Shown here: one piece after another, positions 24,216 to 26,508 of the stretch
Numbering within the stretch: position 1 is the stretch's first letter
Layout of the letters: each line of letters begins with the position of its first letter
From: an uncultured Roseburia sp.
GTDB lineage: Bacteria > Bacillota > Clostridia > Lachnospirales > Lachnospiraceae
Reading direction: 5' to 3'
DNA length: 26,508 nucleotides
Assembly: GCA_900539115.1 (NCBI GenBank)
Contig: UQAQ01000041.1
Span: forward strand, 1 to 26,508
Translations under genes and position numbers: made by a program
Notes under the pieces: model-generated
What the model was told of the DNA's origin: nothing
The model's input: only the letters and a program-made list of their open reading frames with translations
Databases searched by the model: none

Positions 24216-24695
24216 TTAAAATCCTTCTACTTTTCGTTGTATGCGAAGCTGCTTACGTTTTTGACCGGCTTCCCATTCTGCCTGCTGACCGATTGATTCA
24301 ATAAGCAGCCCCGGCACTTTAGTTGGTTGTCCATTTTCATCCACAGCAACAAGAGTAAGGTATGCACGATTTACAGGATAGCGGGTACCATCAAGTTTTT
24401 CTACATAAGTATCTACACGTATTTCCATAGATGTATTTCCAACATAGGTTACATTTCCAATTAACACAACAAGATCGTTTTGGAATACACCACGAATGAA
24501 TTTTAGGTTATCCACAGATGCGGTAATGACATTACAGTGAGAGTGGCGTATACCGACAAGTCCGGCAACTTCATCAATCCACTCCATGAGTCTGCCACCA
24601 AAAAGGCGTCCAGCTCCGTTCAGATGTTCGGGACGAATCTGATAGACCTGTTCCACACAGGATTCAGATGCTTTTTTCATTATATTGTTATCCAT
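24216..24695 (-). CDS. Acyl-CoA thioesterase, hotdog fold, YciA/YkhA-like (159 aa)
   Basis: It hydrolyses acyl-CoA to the free acid and CoA. The hotdog-fold active-site region is GRLFGGRLMEWIDEVAGLVG, with Asp41 the conserved catalytic residue, then ITASVDNLKFIRGV and a strand GNVTYVGNTSMEIRVD. The C-terminus is basic (KRKQLRIQRK). The ATG at 24695 has GAGG about 9 bases upstream; a longer frame from 24776 would include the promoter and operator and is rejected. It is the first gene of the minus-strand operon with EFR1 and the broken nhaC, divergent from marR. Confidence 0.92.
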   Translation of the reverse strand: MDNNIMKKASESCVEQVYQIRPEHLNGAGRLFGGRLMEWIDEVAGLVGIRHSHCNVITASVDNLKFIRGVFQNDLVVLIGNVTYVGNTSMEIRVDTYVEKLDGTRYPVNRAYLTLVAVDENGQPTKVPGLLIESIGQQAEWEAGQKRKQLRIQRKVEGF

Positions 24696-24723
24696 TTTAT
24701 ATCCTCGTCTTTCTGTATCAATA

Positions 24724-24750
24724 AATAATGTTAATTTACTTAACATTATT
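24724..24750. promoter_or_regulatory. Perfect 11-bp-arm palindrome, probable MarR operator
   Basis: AATAATGTTAA, five bases, then TTAACATTATT: a perfect inverted repeat. It covers the 3' part of the -10 box and the start site of the thioesterase promoter, where a bound repressor would block transcription. The divergent marR gene is the obvious candidate regulator. Confidence 0.75.
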
Positions 24751-24776
24751 TTAGCGGAATAATATACCGGTGTCAA
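24748..24776 (-). promoter_or_regulatory. Promoter of the thioesterase-EFR1-nhaC operon
   Basis: On the minus strand TTGACA (24776-24771) and TAAAAT (24753-24748) are separated by 17 bases. The predicted start near 24741 lies inside the palindrome at 24724-24750. Confidence 0.75.
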
Positions 24777-24843
24777 TACTTATAGCGGAAACAGATGAAA
24801 AATGAGTAGTATTTTAAAAGATTATTTGTTATGATATAAAGTA

Positions 24844-24855
24844 AAGTTATAACTT
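24844..24855. promoter_or_regulatory. Palindrome upstream of marR, possible autoregulatory site
   Basis: AAGTTATAACTT is a perfect 12-base palindrome located 18 bases before the marR ATG, just after a TATGAT/TATAAA -10 region. It shares the GTTA/TAAC half-site core with the operator at 24724-24750. No consensus -35 is visible for marR. Confidence 0.5.
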
Positions 24856-24873
24856 AATGGGAAGGAAAAGACA

Positions 24874-25353
24874 ATGTCATCAAAGATAGAAAAACATACC
24901 ATTTCTGAAAAAGCAGATATCATGCACAGGGCTTCATCCCTATATATGGCATCGAATATTCCGATTGATTACGGAACAGGGGAAATGTATACTCCGGTTG
25001 AAGTTCATATGCTGAAATATATCCAAAATTATCCGGGGAAAAATGTTACACAATTATCTGTGGAATGGGATAAATCCAAGGCGGCTATCTCGCAAATGCT
25101 AAAAAAGATGGAGAAAAGAGAACTCATTTACAAAAAGAATCCAGCGGATAATTTTAGGAAACAGTGCTTCTTTGTTACTGAAAAAGGACAGGAATTGTGC
25201 AGATATCATGAGAAGTATGATACAAAAGTGTTTGGAGAAACTTTGCGGATGCTCGAAGAATTATGTACAGAGGATGAAATAGAGGTATGTTTTTCGATAC
25301 TTGAAAAATATGTAAAAGTAAGGCAGAAAAAACATTATTCTAAGGAAACTTGA
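24874..25353 (+). CDS. MarR family transcriptional regulator (159 aa)
   Basis: The winged helix is clear: YTPVEVHMLKYIQNYPGKNV, then QLSVEWDKSKAAISQMLKKM as the recognition helix, then LIYKKNPADNFRKQCFFVTE as the wing. Flanking N- and C-terminal helices form the dimer interface. MarR proteins bind palindromes as dimers and release DNA on ligand binding or oxidation. Two palindromes lie in the divergent gap, supporting self-regulation and control of the thioesterase operon. GGGAAGGAAAAG precedes the ATG. The TGA stop is embedded in the -35 box of the MATE promoter downstream, so marR and MATE are closely linked. Confidence 0.93.
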   Translation: MSSKIEKHTISEKADIMHRASSLYMASNIPIDYGTGEMYTPVEVHMLKYIQNYPGKNVTQLSVEWDKSKAAISQMLKKMEKRELIYKKNPADNFRKQCFFVTEKGQELCRYHEKYDTKVFGETLRMLEELCTEDEIEVCFSILEKYVKVRQKKHYSKET

Positions 25354-25380
25354 CTTTATAACCGTTGTAGAGTTTATAAT
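25350..25380 (+). promoter_or_regulatory. Putative promoter of the MATE remnant
   Basis: TTGACT (25350-25355) and TATAAT (25375-25380) have a rather long 19-base spacer. The marR TGA stop (25351-25353) lies inside the -35 hexamer. Confidence 0.45.
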
Positions 25381-25412
25381 ACGATTATATCAAAAAAAGC
25401 GAGGAATTTACC

Positions 25413-25984
25413 ATGGAAAAAAATCTTACAACGGGCAGTGTATTTAAAAACTTAATTTTGTTTTCTTTGCCGTATCTGCTTTCCTATTTTTTGCAGACAC
25501 TCTATGGAATGGCGGATTTGTTTATTATTGGACAATACGATGGAGTAGCGAGTACCACGGCGGTATCTATCGGTTCACAGATCATGCATATGATAACGGT
25601 TATCATTGTAGGCCTTGCGATGGGTACAACGGTCAGTATTGCGCAGGCAATTGGAGCAAACGACAAAAAACGGGTATCGAAAGCGGTTGGGAATACGGTT
25701 ATTCTGTTTATGGGAGTGGCTGTCATTGGAATGACATTGCAGTGGCATGTGCTGCCAATATTGTATTGGATTACCTTTTTATGGGGGCTTTGAAACTTGG
25801 ACCCGCGGGGGCTGCGCTGGGAACAACGATTTCCCAGGCAATCAGCGTACTGGTATCTTTGATTGTTATTATAAAAAGAAAGAGTATTGTTCTTGCTAAG
25901 ACAGATTTCAGACCTCATCGACCGGTAATGGGAAAAATACTATCCATTGGTATTCCCATCGCTGTGCAGGACGGACTGCTTCAT
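25413..25984 (+). pseudogene. MATE family efflux transporter with out-of-frame internal deletion and lost C-terminus
   Basis: The first frame encodes a typical MATE N-terminus: NLILFSLPYLLSYFLQTLYG, MADLFIIGQYDG, then VGLAMGTTVSIAQAIGAND and a helix ending near VIGMTLQ, after which it stops at 25793. The second frame, entered around 25742, continues with VACAANIVLDYLFMGAL, LGPAGAALGTTISQA and MGKILSIGIPIAVQDGLL, which in intact MATE proteins lie some 60 residues further on. At 25973-25984 (GGACTGCTTCAT) the MATE sequence passes directly into a MerR-type regulator in the same frame. About half of the protein is missing, so transport function is lost. Confidence 0.85.
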
Positions 25985-26353
25985 CCGGAATATACATCAC
26001 CGGACACCGGATATCGTTATTATGGAACAGAACAATTTGAGGTGCTTAATACCATCCGGTATTTAAGAGCATTGGATATGCCATTAGATACTGTCACGTT
26101 AGAACGGTCTCCGGCGAGTCGTATTGTATGGATGGATGCGCCATTGAAAATAGTAGATTCACAGGATATGGAAGCTCCTATCAGAGAGTTGGATCAGTCT
26201 CAGGCAGAGGCGGTTGTATTTCTTGGCAAAGTGGGACTTGGAATCTCGTCAGAGCATTTGCAGGCTCCGGAACAGTATAAAAAAATACTGGAGTATATAG
26301 AAAATTATTTTTTTCTTGACTTTTTGAAAAAAGACCCATATAATACTTTTTGA
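25973..26353 (+). pseudogene. Fragmented MerR-family (multidrug-binding type) regulator fused to the MATE remnant
   Basis: After GLLHP comes EYTSPDTGYRYYGTEQFE, then LNTIRYLRALDMPLDTV, the wing and later helices of a MerR DNA-binding domain. Its first ~20 residues are missing. The frame jumps to SPASRIVWMDAPLKIVD and AVVFLGKVGLGISSEHL, part of a GyrI/BltR-like effector domain, without the long dimerisation coiled coil. It then jumps to QAPEQYKKILEYIEN, near the end of that domain. The last residues cross a promoter. Three junctions are all in frame, giving a 203-codon open frame with the MATE part. No start or ribosome binding site of its own remains. Confidence 0.75.
26316..26344 (+). promoter_or_regulatory. 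Strong promoter inside the tail of the fused remnant
   Basis: TTGACT (26316-26321) and TATAAT (26339-26344) are separated by 17 bases. The predicted start near 26351 is at the foot of the hairpin 26353-26394. Confidence 0.7.
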
Positions 26354-26399
26354 ACGAGTAGCAAACTAGCGTAAATCCAGTTTGACTGCTCGTTTTTTT
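26353..26399 (+). terminator. Strong hairpin terminator directly after a promoter
   Basis: AACGAGTAGCAAACT pairs with AGTTTGACTGCTCGTT with one bulge and a T-G wobble, followed by seven T. Because it begins about two bases after the predicted start site, the terminated RNA would be only about 50 nt. Confidence 0.8.
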
Positions 26400-26419
26400 G
26401 TGTTGCAAGGAGGCAACAC
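26400..26419 (+). promoter_or_regulatory. Second hairpin with a Shine-Dalgarno-like loop
   Basis: GTGTTGC (26400-26406) pairs with GCAACAC (26413-26419); the loop and first stem base read AAGGAGG, a ribosome-binding-site sequence. It follows the terminator immediately. Bases 26420-26508 hold no gene I can support; a gene may start beyond the window. Confidence 0.5.
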
Positions 26420-26508
26420 ATACATATTAGATAGGAGCTTCCTGTATAATTAAAAATATAGAGAATCCCAAGAAAGAAGGTTGAGAAAAAAATACCTCAG
26501 TGTAAAAT

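Noticed and set aside
1..26508. CRISPR arrays, tRNA or rRNA genes, and a known anti-phage system
   Set aside because: No regularly spaced repeats, no cloverleaf or rRNA sequences seen by eye, and the Fic, EEP and CPBP genes are not arranged as any defence system I know.

Overview
The window looks like a low-GC Gram-positive anaerobe of the class Clostridia, most likely family Lachnospiraceae. The evidence is AT-rich codon use, consensus sigma-A promoters with 17-base spacers, strong AGGAGG-type ribosome binding sites, a Phe T-box leader upstream of pheST, and several small families typical of that group (DUF6171-like and DUF6142-like proteins, an EFR1-type flavodoxin/ferredoxin protein, a GH51 arabinofuranosidase). 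This placement is inference from gene content; there is no rRNA gene here.

Layout. 1-270: the 3' tail of what may be an IS256-type insertion sequence, with an internal promoter/hairpin, then a bidirectional terminator. 305-7853: a divergent pair of operons from one intergenic promoter region. The minus-strand one carries two small membrane-anchored proteins (161 aa and 55 aa). The plus-strand one carries three tandem paralogous ~700-aa lipoproteins of unknown function, followed by a truncated LysR regulator. 8002-9770: intracellular GH51 arabinofuranosidase and a small Cys-rich protein. 9767-14503: the housekeeping block, promoter - T-box(Phe) - pheS - pheT - VanZ-like protein - DUF6142-like protein. 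14466-15269 (minus): an unusual AP2/HNH-like/AP2 protein whose 3' end overlaps the preceding gene. 15426-19043: Fic protein with an N-terminal helix-turn-helix, GreA-type factor, a stand-alone EEP-fold nuclease/phosphatase and an alpha/beta hydrolase.

19044-26420 is an eroded accessory zone. It holds a frameshifted two-helix membrane gene divergent from a CPBP protease, and a complete IS3-family (IS150-like) element with the 5' stub of a dinD-like gene on one side and the 3' stub of an MFS transporter on the other. It also holds a DUF1349 gene, an nhaC-type antiporter broken by an internal deletion, an intact EFR1 protein, an acyl-CoA thioesterase and a divergent MarR regulator with palindromic operators. 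Last comes a MATE transporter fused by successive deletions to remnants of a MerR-type regulator. The window ends in a strong promoter that fires straight into a terminator hairpin.

How the genes work together. pheST is controlled by uncharged tRNA-Phe through the T-box. MarR probably controls itself and the divergent thioesterase-EFR1-(nhaC) operon through an 11-bp-arm palindrome that overlaps the thioesterase promoter. The three lipoproteins are presumably made together at the cell surface. I did not find a complete recognisable defence or biosynthetic system. The most unusual items are the triplicated lipoprotein operon, the AP2/HNH-like protein, and the dense series of deletion scars in the last 7 kb.
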